In this document: positions 47,232 to 58,030 of the stretch, in pieces
How positions within the stretch are numbered: the stretch's first letter is position 1
How the letters are laid out: each line of letters opens with the position of its first letter
DNA from: Sipunculus nudus
Taxonomy: Eukaryota; Annelida; Sipuncula; Golfingiida; Sipunculidae
Direction: 5' to 3'
Assembly (NCBI GenBank): GCA_026874595.1
Contig: CM049306.1
Coordinates: 33,558,019-33,622,018, forward strand
DNA: 64,000 nt
Position numbers and translations under genes: made by a program
Notes under the pieces: model-generated
Told to the model about the DNA's origin: nothing
Database searches by the model: none
What the model saw: the letters and a program-made list of their open reading frames with translations, nothing else

Positions 47232-47510
47232 TCGAATGCTAGTACATTTCATTCCAGATGTCATACGCGACATTTGAAACTCGAGGAAATGTATCCTTCC
47301 ATCGCAGAAATTTGATACGTGCCAGCCCAACACAGGTGGTTCTGATGTGGCTATCATTTCCGTGAGCAGGAAGAAAGCCCAAGCACTGACAGTGACGGAA
47401 TGTTTTGCCTTTCTTTCTCCGTTACATGTGGCACAAGAAATATATGAACACATAAAGATCTTGTGAAGCAGATCTTCTGGCACCGAAGTCCAATACATCT
47501 TCCACGACTA
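47232..47510 (-). other. Candidate exon with a strong splice donor (weak F-box-like start)
   Basis: A minus frame of ~90 codons, more balanced in composition than its surroundings, ends at ...C-T-S-I-R directly before GTAAGT (47,231-47,226), an ideal donor site. Near its start it reads W-T-S-V-P-E-D-L-L-H-K-I-F, which resembles the first helix of an F-box (L-P-E-x-L-L-x-x-I-F), but the rest of an F-box does not follow. No convincing acceptor or partner exon was found. This is the best host-gene candidate in the window, and still weak. Confidence 0.2.
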
Positions 47511-48025
47511 TAATAGCTATTTAGATTGATATCCTTAAGCTAGTGCAGGCAAAGCAAGTTTCTGTCAACATAAATTGAAAGTTACCTGCACAAGTTGCTC
47601 ACTTATTCTATAAGCTATATTAATTTAATAAAAAATTGTTGTCAATACACATTTTCAGGAATTTATTACTAGATATATGCCATCGCCAAGCAATAACTAA
47701 ATCATTTGAGGCCTGCAACTGAGCGGTAATGTAGAATCGGCCTTGGGAATTCGGTCAAAAGTGCAGATCTGTGATGTTAACAATGTATGTTGCCAAAATG
47801 TTAGCTATTGAAAATCAGACTCTTTTTGAGATCTAGTACAACGAGAAAATGGAGCTAGAAAAAAAATGCAAACAATGATTTTGCACGCAGAGGCTTTTAT
47901 TCTTTGATGCAGTAATGCTAAGTCCACTGGAAGTATACACTGTTAAGTTATGAAATATATGCAGATTAAATCCATATACTGGTGATATTTAATAAGCATT
48001 CCATTGTAGTAACAACGCCAATAGC
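47511..48025. other. No recognisable gene
   Basis: AT-rich interval before the TTAA-flanked MITE. Nothing recognised. Confidence 0.45.
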
Positions 48026-48594
48026 TTAAAGCGTGTATCTCACTGGGCTGCGACAGCTTGCGACCATTTGCGAACGGCATTCGCAAGAAGGTCTTGGAAC
48101 ATTCGCGACGGTTCTTTTTTTCCTCGCGTGATTCACAACGCTGTCGCTTCCTAATCGCATAAATTTATGACATGTTAAAAAAATCGCAAATTCACACGAC
48201 AAACATTTCTCTCGAAATATTCGCAGAGGCGTCGAACCTGTCACGAACTGCCCAAAACAGAGTCCGCAAGTCAGGAGCTGCGAGAACTGCGAGGGTTTCG
48301 CGACCTATGCAACTACATTGCGAATGTTTGGAGATAAAATGAAAATCTGTCGCATGGGACTCGCAAGTGTAGCAAAATTGCAATTGTTTCTTGCGTATGT
48401 CGTGCGAATATCTCACTTATGTTGAACGAATATCATGAGAACATCGCACATCATTCGCGCGACAGGTATACGAACTTCAGCTTATGACATTGGTGCAACA
48501 CTGGTGCGATGTCGCTAATTCGCGTATTTTCTCGCAATTGTTGTGTCCCTATCCATTCAAAAAGCTGTCGCAGCCCAGTGAGATACAGGCTTAA
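48026..48594. mobile_element. MITE with ~30-bp terminal inverted repeats, flanked by TTAA
   Basis: The left end (from 48,030) reads AGCGTGTATCTCACTGGGCT and then GCGACAGCTT. The reverse complement of the right end (to 48,590) reads GCCTGTATCTCACTGGGCTG and then CGACAGCTT. The inverted repeats are nearly perfect over 27 bp. TTAA lies at 48,026-48,029 and 48,591-48,594, fitting a TTAA (or TAA) target duplication. The 561-bp interior is rich in TCGC/GCGA and TTCGCA motifs on both strands and encodes nothing. TTAA fits piggyBac- or Kolobok-like elements and TAA fits PIF/Harbinger; the ends alone do not decide. Confidence 0.85.
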
Positions 48595-50039
48595 TGGACG
48601 GCATAAGGTTAACTACTGAAAAACAACTATATATGACTCTGCCCCTTGGTCAAATATTGATTTGCTTGTAATGCATTTTACCTTGCAACCAAATGGAAAA
48701 ACACAAAAATACGCACATACATACATTATATATATATATGTATAAATATATTATATAAATTTATTATGTGAGAGACAGGGAGAGAGTGAGAGAGAGGTGC
48801 AACTCTTACGTGTGTGTGTGTGTTTCTTTATGTCTGAGACGTTCAGCTCGGATCTTCTGGTCTTAAAAGAGATATCTGTACCACGGTTAATGACATCCCT
48901 ACCACTATAATCTCCTTACCGCGTTTCCTTAGATATCTTAACAATCATTCAGTGAGTTAAATATTAATTGTCTGTTCAATATTTAATGTTGACCTGAGAT
49001 TTCCCCGGAGTGTATAAAGATATTTGAAAATTCGGTTTGGGAATACCAAGCTTTGTGTCATATCGATCTTGAACATTTGCATCATATTACAGGTTTTTAT
49101 CATGAAACGTGTTTTATAAACTCGTGTTCTTGCATTTAGAGGTGAAAACTGGCAAGTGACAAAATACCTTACTGTGACCTCCAAACGTCTTGTCCATACA
49201 TGTCAATAAAACCGTATAATACGCGTAACATGCTGGGGGGGGGGCATTGTTGGAGAATACGACGAGGGGAAAGTAGCTAGACACCACGCTTTCTAACTTA
49301 TTCTGCAAACCTTATTTCTCCTTAATTAAAAGTAGGAGATAGAAGGTTAATCATTATACGAAATGCAATGTATTTGAAAGGATGTCTTTAAATAGAGATC
49401 TCATAAGGGAAACACAAAGAAAATGCATACAGAATGTAAAATCCTTCGCCCCATGATGTACGCTTGCAACTTTGCATTTGAATGCGCCGTAATTAATTGA
49501 TGATTTAGGTTTAAAAAACACCCCCTTTCTGTGTCGTGTGATCTTGTTAACGACTGCTTTGTTTCTCGAACAGGTATTATAATTTTGCATTGGACAGGTA
49601 TTTTTACTTTACCTAGGTGAGGCCTTAATTATTTTAGGGTGATGAACAGAAAATAAGGCTTATATTTGCTTTTGGGATATATCCAATTCGGCATATACGG
49701 ATTTAAGATCCTGTACATATAGACGGCGATAGTCGTATTAGTATCTGGGTATTGCTAAGGCAGGTCAGGGATTTCCTTGAATTCTCACTGACTTTTGGTG
49801 GAATTTTGTATTCAATCTCCACAAACTCATTAAATAGCCACCTTGAATCATTCTGAAATTCAAATTTAATTAAACGCAAACAATGATTTAATCTGCCTAC
49901 ACATAAAACCTGAACTGAAAGGAAAATGAATATTGAATATGGATTGAATGAATTAATACTTGGTCTAGGAGCAAAAGATGCCAAGCCCTTTCAACAAGAT
50001 AACCGGCTACGGTCGGCATAGCCTAATAAATAATCATGG
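48595..50039. other. No recognisable gene
   Basis: AT-rich, with a short TATATA/GAGAGA/GTGTGT cluster near 48,728-48,822. Frames at 49703-49984 (-) and others carry no known motif. Confidence 0.5.
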
Positions 50040-50552
50040 TTTCCGAAATAATAAAACTATCTGGTGACCTCTGACCTTATTAAATATGCGTGATTTTTTT
50101 CCGGGAATGAAATTTAGGTGAGGAACTTTATTGGTAAATATTTATAATGAGTTTCACGAAAATCCATAAGATTTTTGGTAAGTCAACATGGTGCAACCAG
50201 TTTGGTGACCGCTGACCTCATTAAGTATGCGTTGATTTTACTGGAAATCGAACTTAGGCGAGAATAAATATTGATCAAGATTTCTCATGAGTTTGGTCAA
50301 AATCCATCGTATTCCTCGTGAGTTATTATTGTGACACCATAAAATAACCATGTGACCTCTGACCGTATTAAATATACGATTTTGCCCATATTCGAACTCG
50401 GGCGAGATAATCTATTAATTGGTAAGTATATATGGTGAGTTCGTGTAAATCCATAAAGCCCCGGTAAGTAATCGCCCCTGACACTAGACGTTAAGGAACG
50501 GACGGGCGGACGGTGGGTATACCATATAGCGTCCCGTATAGATGGGCGTTTA
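50040..50552 (+). repeat. Second tandem-core repeat element (three ~145-bp units plus tail)
   Basis: GTGACC(T/G)CTGACC followed by TATTAAATATGCG-like sequence recurs at 50,064, 50,205 and 50,352 (141 and 147 bp apart). Each unit also has TGAGTTT or TGAGTTC and AAATCCATAA blocks. The tail is AACGGACGGGCGGACGGTGG then GTATACCATATAGCGTCCCG and a short GTCCCG...GGGCG hairpin near 50,530. Head, tandem core and hairpin tail parallel the 51.3 kb element, but the sequences differ. From memory the GACGGACGG-GTATACCATA tail is common in bivalve genomes. Confidence 0.7.
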
Positions 50553-50702
50553 GAAATATCAAATTTGCAGTTTAAACATAATGAAATGCAGAAACAAGTC
50601 CCAAATCTGCGGATACCAGTGACAGATTCATGATTGTGTTTTAGAAGGTTTTATCATTATAAGACTAAGTGAAGTTCCGGGAGGACGGGGAGAACTGGAT
50701 AT

Positions 50703-51035
50703 AGTTACGGAACCTAATAGAAACAGATCACGTATGTGTGATGGACATAAATTTTGTCAAAGAGATATAAAAAATCTGATTCTGAAACACCAGGCAGCGT
50801 AAAATGTCTAGGGGAATGAATAAAGAAGTCAGTGGTTTTTTGTCAACAAATAACATACGTTACAAGAATCATCTAGAAGAACATCGCTGTGTCTCTACAT
50901 ACCAGGGTCCACACGTGAGCCCGACCCGGCTAAGCCAGGCGAGAAAGCCCCTAGCTAGCATGACAACGCGGCCAGGCAAGAGCGCTACAACACGAGTTAC
51001 GCCCGTGTCACACAATTCAAAGGGCACCTGTAACA
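50703..51035 (-). mobile_element. Internally deleted LTR of the Ty3/Gypsy family, minus orientation
   Basis: AGTTACGGAACCTAATAG through GTCAACAAATAA matches the inner LTR end. It then jumps directly to ATACGTTACAAGAATCATC and the outer end CACCTGTAACA. About 520 bp of the middle is missing, including the poly(A) and TATA regions. ATAT occurs just before the start (50,699-50,702) and just after the end (51,036-51,039), a plausible 4-bp target duplication. Confidence 0.82.
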
Positions 51036-51046
51036 ATATGTATGAC

Positions 51047-51115
51047 CCGGGGGGCGGGGGGGGGGGGGGCATGGGCCCCTGCCCCCCCCCCCCTCCTGGC
51101 TATGCCCCTGATGTT
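51047..51115. repeat. G-run / C-run inverted tract, possible short hAT-like MITE remnant
   Basis: A G-rich run (two long G blocks split by one C, 51,049-51,069) is followed by CATGGGCCCCTG, a run of C (about 51,082-51,095) and CTCCTGGCTATGCCCCTGATG. The reverse complement starts CAGGGGCATAGCCAGG, like common CAG-ended non-autonomous elements. The arms can fold on each other. Confidence 0.6.
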
Positions 51116-51291
51116 GGCCTATTTTCTATAACAATAATCTGCTATTTTTAAAGTTAATAAAATTGTTACACTCTAGAATAGTTGGGTGGATCTATGGCAA
51201 GTTTTCCAGATACGCGGAGTCGTAACGGGGTAAATGTTGAACATCTTAACTTTTAATAAAGAAAAATAAAGAATCTTATTATATAAACTTC

Positions 51292-53526
51292 AAGTGGCCC
51301 ATGGGCCATGACGCTCAGCTGAATTCAAGGAAAGTTGAACAATGAGTAAAATGACTGCCAGAGTGCAAACAAATCATGAATTTTGTGAAAAGTCCTTAGA
51401 AATGGGTTTCAATGGGCTTTTGGACAGATGACAACTTCATTTGAAGGTCTCATAAATAGAAAAAAATGCGTAAACATTTGAAAAAAAAATACAGGGATTG
51501 CCACCAGTCTGCAGGAACTGATGAAACACTCCATGATCAATATATGTCCAAAGAATCATGTCTATCAAGGCATTAGTTATTCAGATACTGGAGCTTTTGT
51601 TTGTATCAAATTTTTAATTATTCTTGGGGGTATTTATGAGCCCTAGAGCTCGGAGAATATGGGTAACAGAAACCTAATTTCAGGTTTCCAAGGAGATTTT
51701 TCATTAGTCTCCCTGGATGTCAAGTAAGAAGATTCTAGGTACAGCAGTTACAGTTTGTGGCATGTTAACAGATGACCACTTCATTTAAAGGTCTCATAAA
51801 TAGAGAAAAAATGCCTAAAAAGTTGAAAAAAATACAGGTGGCGCCATCAGTTTGCAGGAACTGATGGAACACTCCATGATCAATATGAATCTTGGAGATC
51901 AATGCATTGGTTATTCAGATACTGGAGTTTTGTATCAAAGTTTTAATTATTCTGAGGGGTACTTAATACGAAGGATATGGGTAACAGAGACCTAATTTCA
52001 TGTTTTCACAGAGACTTTTCATGAACCTCCCTTGATGTCAAGTTAGAAGAATCTAGGTCCAGCGGTTACGATTTGTGCCCTGTTAACAGATGACAGTTTC
52101 ATTGAGGTCAGAAAAACAGAGAAAAAAAATTGTAAAAATTCGAAAAAATACAGGTGGCACCACCAGTCTGCAGGAAATGATGGAACATCTCATGATCAAT
52201 ATTTATGCAAAGAATCATGGTGATCAATGCAGTGGTTATTCAGATACTTGAGCTTTTGTATCAAATTTTGCATTATTCTGGGGGGTAGTTCGGAGCCCCA
52301 TAGCTCCAAGGATATGGGTAACAGAGACCTAATTTCAGGTTTTCAAGGAGATTTTTCATGGACCTCCCTGGATATCAAGTAAGAAAATTCAATTCCAGGT
52401 CCAGTGGTTAGGATTTGTGCCCTGTTAACAGATGACAGTTCCATTGAGGTCTGAAAAAAAAGAGAGAAAAAAATTTGTAAAAATTTAAAAAAATACAGGT
52501 GGCGCCACCAGTCTGCAGGAAGTGAAGGAACATCCCATGATCAATATTCATGCAAAGAATCTTGGTGATCAATGCAGTGGTTATTCAGATACTTGAGCTT
52601 TTGCATCAAATTTTGCATTTTTCTGGGGGATACTTCAGAGCCCCATAGCTCTAAGGTTTTGGGTAACAGAGACCTAATTTTCAGTTTCCAAGAAGACTTT
52701 TCATTGGCCTCTTTGCATGTCAAGAAAAAAGATTCTAAGTCCAGCCGTTATGATTTGTGCCCTGTTATCAGATGACCGCATCTTTTAAGGTATCAAAAAC
52801 AGAGAAAGAAAATAGTAAAATATAGAAAAAATACAGGTGGCGCCACCAGTCTGCAGAAACCGATGAAACACTCCATGATCAATATCCTTGCAAAGAATCA
52901 TGACCATCAGTAATGTAGTTAATGAGATATTGAAGTTTTTGTATGAATTTTTTTACTATTCTGGGGGGGGGGGGGTACTTCAGAGCCCCATAGCTTGAAG
53001 GATATGGGTAACAGAGACCTATCTTCTGGTTTCCATGGACACTTTTCATAGGTCTCTCAGAATATCAAGAATGAAGATTCTAGGTCCAGTCTTTACGATT
53101 TGTGCCCTGTTAACAGATGTCCACATTTTTAAAGGTCTCAAAAATAGAGAAAAAAATTCGTAAAAAATCGAAAAATATAGGTGGCGCCACCAGTCTGCAG
53201 AAACTGATGAAACATCTCATGATCAATATGTATGCCAGAAATCATGACAATCAGTGATGTAGTTAATGAGATATTGAAGTTTTTGTATGACATTTTTGAC
53301 TATTCTGGGGGGTACTTTGGGGCCCCATAGCTCAAAGGAAATGGGTAATAGAGACCTAATTTCTGGTTTCCATGGAGACTTTTCATAGGTCTCTCAGAAT
53401 TTTAAGAATGAAGATTCTAGGTCCAGCGGTTACGATTTGTGCCCTGTTAACGGACGGCCGGGCGGACGGACGACGGACAAAGAGTGATCGCTATAGCTCA
53501 GATGACTTATAGTCAGCTGAGCTAAA
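51292..53526 (+). repeat. Tandem-core element, six ~340-bp units, plus orientation, with hairpin tail
   Basis: The head CAAGTGGCCCATGGGCCATG then ACGCTCAGCTGAATTC begins near 51,292. CCACCAGTCTGCAG (or close variants) recurs at 51,501, 51,843, 52,160, 52,505, 52,843 and 53,187, giving periods of 342, 317, 345, 338 and 344 bp. The tail is GGACGGCCGGGCGGACGGAC, then CGACGGACAAAGAGTGATCG, then a hairpin: TAGCTCAG (53,494-53,501) and CTGAGCTA (53,517-53,524), with TGAC/GTCA extending the stem across one mismatch. It is the inverted relative of the 19.68-21.69 kb array. A Helitron-related origin is plausible from the hairpin and CTAA-like end, but unproven. Confidence 0.85.
53494..53524. repeat. 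Terminal hairpin of the tandem-core element
   Basis: 8-bp plus 4-bp stem with one mismatch and a 5-nt loop (TTATA). The equivalent structure lies at 63,958-63,988, and an 8-bp version at 7,162-7,192. Confidence 0.8.
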
Positions 53527-54954
53527 AATTGTGATTTATTCATCGTGAACTGAGAGAATATAGATAGTCTTGTATTCTGAACAAAATTCATAAAAAATAT
53601 CATATGCAGGGTTTGTTTTCACTTGGACAGACGGAAATGTCAATTAATTATCCTAGTCTGAACGTAGATTGTTAAAAAGGTGCATCTAGTGTTCGATGTT
53701 ATTTTTTCAAATATCTGAAATATTCAAAAATCAATCAAACATATTTCAATTTATGCATTTATTCAACGGCACCAGGAGTGCCAACTTTTACCGTTTATGT
53801 TATCATATTCATTTGTGGCTAAGCTGTCATGTTTTATTTGAATACCACCTTTGAAGGTGAAATCTGCACAACACTATTTGTATTGAGTGCTAGATTATCT
53901 GTAACTGCTTCATGTTCATCCATCATGTGACGAGTCTTCGTTTAAGTATAGTAGCTTAGGGCGGCGTGTAGCAGCTAAACTGTATGGTGACTCAATTGAG
54001 CGTGTCAAATATCTTTTTGTCCGTAATCTAATGGCGGAACTGATGAAAAACACTATAAAGAGCAGTATCGTCACGTATCATCACATCCATTTCCTACTTT
54101 TTAACAAATATTTGGACGAGGTATTCTGCAACGACAGCAGGTAGATTACAATTGAACGTTTCACTATAAACCTGAAACATTCTAAGGAATGCAAGCTCCA
54201 CCATGAGTTTGCTAATTAGGCCCTTATTCCCATGTTAATTCGTGCAAAGGTATAATTATACATTTGTGAATATTCCTTGATGACGTTCTAAAATCAGGAT
54301 CATGTGCGGATCCACACTTAAATCTAATCGATTCTTCCTTTCCCCTTTCCAGAGATGCCAGAAAATGTCATGAGAAATTGGTCATAATTGCGTGCCTTCC
54401 GTTGTGAAAAAACCCACGCACGAACACATACACAAACACGAACGATGATGTACGTATACCCCCCTGAAGGACAAGTAAGCTTTACTCTGTGAGCAACATT
54501 ACTGTTTTTAACCAATTGACAGAGACCTCTTTAAAGTTAAGCTCGTCGAAATAATATTCTTCTTTTTTTTATCTTTATCGGTGGGGTTCTGTGTCGCTTT
54601 AAAGTGGCTCTATATTTGCTCTGACATATCAGTTAATTAATGTCTGGCAAAGGATAAAATACTAAATCAGTAGGGGTAAGACGTAGCCTGTGGTGGTCAA
54701 CACCTTGGATACCCTTAGTTCGAGCCAACATTTCTGATATCTTGATGTTGCCGCCCAGTTAACCGCTCTAGCATAGGTTATCACTTAATTATTGTTACAG
54801 GTAGCGTATATTCAAACATATATCAAGGGTTTATAATAATACATCGTCATTAACATGAAGTTATCTTTATCTTTGTCAACATTGGGATATCGTTTAACAC
54901 AATGTATCGCGTTACTTCCTTGCTTAAAATATACTTCATGAAATTATGTATTTC

Positions 54955-55007
<53 letters not shown>

Positions 55008-55289
55008 CATATAAAAAAATACTATTTTCTTTAAATCCTTTAAAATTCAAAGGTGCTAGATTATCTAACCTTAGCAGAAGTACAATTAAAAGAAGAATAT
55101 CGTTCTCTTCAAATTCATAGTTGATGACAATTGTCCTTAATACATGTGTCAAGGCAATTTTGTAAAACTAATCCATCACATATTAGTCACACATGCATGT
55201 TTACTGTTGAGTTTTAAGTATATACTTGACCTCTGCAGTGAAATATAAGGAGACTTTTGGCTGGATCTCAAACTGATGAATATTCATGA
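53527..55289. other. No recognisable gene; one TA microsatellite
   Basis: AT-rich sequence; no assignable frame. Confidence 0.5.
54959..55006 (+). repeat. (TA)n microsatellite
   Basis: About 23 TA units. Confidence 0.95.
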
Positions 55290-55508
55290 TCTCCGCCAAG
55301 GAGCTAATGTTTAATCCGTTCCGTTTCTGTTTGGCGTTGTTTTAACCTGTTGGCAGATTATGCATATATTACTTAATCAACTTCGACGGCCTCGAGAATG
55401 GAACAGAGATTTTATTGTGAAGCGGATACGGATAAACGGCTTAATCGTCTGTGATAAGTTTGCTTTGGCGGAGGTTTGTGCTCTACAGAGTTCCATTCTC
55501 GAGGGCCT
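55290..55508. repeat. Interspersed-repeat remnant with inverted CCTCGAGAATGGAAC ends
   Basis: CTCCGCCAAGGAG near 55,292 and TTTGGCGGAGGTTTGTGCTC near 55,464 resemble the paired ends of a repeat I remember from many marine animals. Superimposed on this, GGCCTCGAGAATGGAAC (55,388-55,404) is inverted as GTTCCATTCTCGAGGGCC (55,489-55,506) with one extra G. The two inverted pairs overlap and do not nest. Confidence 0.5.
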
Positions 55509-57629
55509 AGCATGTGAAGTATAACCCTTTGCACTGTCGTGCACTCTTAGCCTATAACTGGGACATTTACAGTATTTTTAGAAATCATACAGAATATAAG
55601 AGCTAATTGGATCGTAAACATGCGTAAGCTAACCCCGTACGCATATCCGGGGATATCTGATTTTCAATAATGAAGCTGACATCGAGATCATAATTAGCAT
55701 AAAATTTCAGACAAATATAGGATAACAGCTTCTGAAATATTAGAAGCTTCTTAAGGGGCACTATATCTGCTATGAAAAATCTCTCTCGGTGGAGGGTGGG
55801 GATTTAATGTGAATAATAAAGGTGGGTCAATGTGTTACGTCTCATAGTCAAAACCGTGAAAACATATATGTAATATATATATGCATAACCTTAAGCTGCT
55901 GGGGTATTTTCTAATGACCACACATTATAAGAATGTGGCTTAAAGTTATTTATACATCATTTAAATATAATGTACAACTAATACTACTATTTTATATTTT
56001 TCGAATTGACAATCTTGTATTTTCTTGATTTTCCAGCTTTAAATAAAGAAAATTCAATGCTTGTATTTATGATTAATTTGAATTCTTTTCAATTATGTAT
56101 ATTCCCGATTTATTTTTTTTTTTACTCACTGGTAACAAATGAAATGTGTTTTTTTTTCGATATTAACGACCTACTCTAGTTTATTTTCCATATGCTACTA
56201 TTTTGCGAACATAAAGATACTACGAACCGTTATATCCCCTCCTTTATGCATTACCACGCTGTGAAATCGATTAGTTATAGGCTTGCCTCCGCCAACAGCA
56301 CACGGTTATATCCCTAATATCCTAATACACAAGCCTTAAAATCTACTTGATTGGCACTGGGATTTTATTACCTGCACATTTCGCCGTGGAATGTCAGTCA
56401 TAAGGCGGGATTAATATTGACCGTAATCAGATTGATCATTTTATCTACGTGAACATGATGCGTTTAATGTGGTAGTTCTAGCTCAGAGGGCGTGTTCTTT
56501 CCTCTGCGTAAGGCTTACTTAATCATGAAAATAAGTGATATATTAGACAAAAAAGTGCAATGTAAGGCTAAGATGCCACCTTTTTAATTTCTTAGATCAA
56601 GCGGGCTTGGACTATTTTCTCCCATCAAATGTGACCTCGTACATGGTGGAATAAAGCTAGCCGGTAAATTATTAATTACACGTGATACGTCAGATATGTT
56701 ACGCTAATGAGGCCGCAGGTTCGATTTCATTTATCATAAATCCCAGTTAAGAAGCGAACTGTTAGACATCCGATCGTCACAAGAGCTTCTAAGTATTTCC
56801 GGACGCTGGATGCTCCATCTGCACTGTCATTGAAACGAATTTTGTCTTAGCGCTGATTTAAAGGGCCTTTTCATGTACCAAGTTATATCTAATAATACAG
56901 GAAGTATAACATCCTAAAAATGATAGCACCTGCGAATAATCCTTTCTAAATGCGTTTGCTTACTCCTATACACACAAGTTGAATAAAATCTGCGACATAA
57001 ACATCGCCCACGCATACTGGTCATCCTCACAAATCAAGCTTTTTCAATCTTCCAACCAGCGTATGTTTTGTGCTCCAAATAAATCTTACCCCCGGGGATC
57101 AAACCTTATCAGTAAACATTACATAAAGAAAAAAAAAATGAAACACTGTTACATTGCTCTTAGGCCAGACGTTCTCTTATTTCCCCCTTTTCCTTAATTC
57201 TAAACACTTAGGGCTTACTTATTGTACCGACCAGGCCAGCATCAACGTTAATCATCGTGGATTAATAAACTCATTTAGAGTCGCCCGTTACTAAAGTCTA
57301 ACTACTTGATATCACTTTATATAAAGACTATATCCCCAATGGAACCATTTCTTAGAAAACTGTCTGGCAAATAATTGCTACGGCGGGCTTTTTAAGAACT
57401 GGGATATGAGGTCTGTCATACTTGAAGGTTGTTATTTACCCTCATGTTTGTTTATGAAGAAGAACAAAAACTTCTCCATTTAACTATGCTCCGAGGCTTG
57501 CATTTTTCTATTTACACCAGCAGACTAGCTAGTAATCATAGAACAATTTGGTCTGTCATGCTGATCCTTTAATGAAGTTTTTTTTAAATGCTTTTTTTCT
57601 AAATATTAAAGCAAAATTTAAAAAAGTCA
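55509..57629. other. No recognisable gene
   Basis: AT-rich; frames are below 75 codons. Confidence 0.5.
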
Positions 57630-58030
57630 AAGTAACAACAGTAGCAACAACGAAAATGCTAATATTACAACTACTAACACTACAGGTGCTACCACTACTT
57701 CTTCTACTGCAATTACTACTACTAATCTCGCTACTACAAAAACTGCTGCCACTGCTACTACTACCACGACTACTACAACTACTACTACAACTATACTACT
57801 ACTGCTACTACTACTACTGCTATTACCACAACTAATACTACTAATACTGCTACTACTATTACTACTACTAATACTACTACCACTACAACTACTACCACTA
57901 CTAATACTTGTAATAATACTACTCATATTGCTACTATTACTACTAATACTACTTCTGCTACTACGTCTTCGACTAACACTGCTACTACTTTAACAACAAC
58001 TACTACCAATCCTACCACTACTACTAATAT
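57630..58030 (+). repeat. Long imperfect (ACT)n trinucleotide repeat
   Basis: About 400 bp dominated by ACT/CTA with point variants (GCT, ATT, CCA, AAT). Frames of 95-99 codons across it on both strands are low-complexity shadows (poly-L, poly-S, poly-V). Confidence 0.92.

Noticed and set aside
54850-55152. 100-codon frame with I-Y-I-Y repeats (and similar frames at 26.5 and 63.1 kb)
   Set aside because: TA microsatellites translate as alternating I/Y in any frame.
57548-57926. 95-99 codon frames made of L, S and V runs
   Set aside because: Shadows of the (ACT)n trinucleotide repeat on both strands.
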